This document shows positions 5,437-5,552 of a stretch of 5,552 nucleotides of DNA, one piece after another; within the stretch, counting starts at the first letter, position 1, and every line of letters starts with the position of its first letter. Origin of the DNA: Methanomassiliicoccaceae archaeon UBA537 (GTDB lineage: Archaea > Thermoplasmatota > Thermoplasmata > Methanomassiliicoccales > Methanomethylophilaceae); the NCBI GenBank assembly GCA_002504495.1, contig DATC01000094.1:422-5973 (forward strand), in the 5' to 3' direction. The translations under genes and the position numbers were made by a program. Below the pieces are notes generated by a model that saw only the letters and a list, made by a program, of their open reading frames with translations, ran no database searches and was not told where the DNA came from.

Positions 5437-5552
5437 AGTGCTGATGTACGACGGAGGGGTGTACCGCTCCGACGAGCTGTACGGCATCATAGAGGATGTC
5501 GGAGGAGTCGTGCTCCAGAAGTTCCGGAGCTCCCAGATGCTCACGGTGATCA
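5429..5552 (+). CDS. mmp7: Probable methanogenesis marker protein 7 (Mmp7), N-terminus only, 3'-truncated by window edge
   Basis: An open frame begins at a GTG that overlaps the end of mmp17 by 8 nt, has a strong SD, and runs off the window after 41 codons. The visible product starts MFEVLMYDGGVYRSDEL, followed by a short helix and GGVVLQKFRSSQMLTVI at the window edge. The YDGGVYR opening and the position directly after mmp17 are what I would expect for methanogenesis marker 7, a protein of about 300 residues that is a subunit of the Fe-S-cluster-bearing MCR activation complex with McrC, Mmp3, Mmp17 and A2. None of its cysteines, if present, is in view. With so little sequence the family call leans on context; another marker protein is the alternative. 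Confidence 0.7.
   Translation, partial: MFEVLMYDGGVYRSDELYGIIEDVGGVVLQKFRSSQMLTVI

Noticed and set aside
3298..5544. 748-codon open frame on the minus strand
   Set aside because: It lies antisense to mmp5, mmp15, mmp17 and mmp7, all recognised families. Its product is a low-complexity mix rich in Asp, Gly, Leu, Val and Arg with no recognisable motif, typical of the mirror frame of GC-rich genes.
1..5552. Many TCCGGA hexamers across the window, considered as a dispersed repeat or uptake-type signal
   Set aside because: Many fall in frame as TCC GGA (Ser-Gly), both favoured codons here, and they show no regular spacing or placement between genes.

Overview
The window comes from a methanogenic archaeon and holds one compact co-directional block of eight genes, all on the + strand. 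Base composition is GC-rich (about 60% by eye). Starts are ATG or GTG, each with a strong Shine-Dalgarno (SD) sequence, and Arg is often AGG, Gly GGA and Ser TCC. A high-GC euryarchaeal methanogen of the Methanomassiliicoccales type fits this best. That lineage call is an inference; the methanogen call is firm because nearly every gene belongs to a methanogenesis-marker family.

Layout: (1) 1-642, 3' part of atwA (component A2, a double ABC ATPase), cut off by the window just before the Walker A motif of its second ATPase domain; (2) 647-1276, mcrC; (3) 1273-2790, mmp3; (4) 2787-3209, mmp6; (5) 3206-3640, mmp5; (6) 3637-4860, mmp15, an activase-type ATPase; (7) 4870-5436, mmp17; (8) 5429-5552, the first 41 codons of a probable mmp7. 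Four junctions are ATGA stop/start overlaps, one is an 8-nt overlap, and the two gaps are 4 and 9 nt. No non-coding stretch longer than 9 bases exists, and I see no promoter, terminator, RNA gene, repeat or mobile element. The promoter, if there is one for this block, lies upstream of the window.

How the genes work together: methyl-coenzyme M reductase (MCR) works only when the nickel of its F430 cofactor is Ni(I). A purified MCR activation complex from Methanococcus maripaludis contains McrC, Mmp3, Mmp7, Mmp17 and A2; it uses ATP and carries unusual nitrogenase-precursor-like iron-sulfur clusters. All five of those components are encoded here in one run. Interleaved with them are three less understood genes: mmp5 and mmp6, small proteins with clustered cysteines, and mmp15, which has the two-cysteine ASKHA ATPase architecture of dehydratase/benzoyl-CoA reductase activases. 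The most interesting reading is that mmp5, mmp6 and mmp15 form a maturation or ATP-driven electron-loading module for the activation complex. The structural mcr genes themselves are not in the window.
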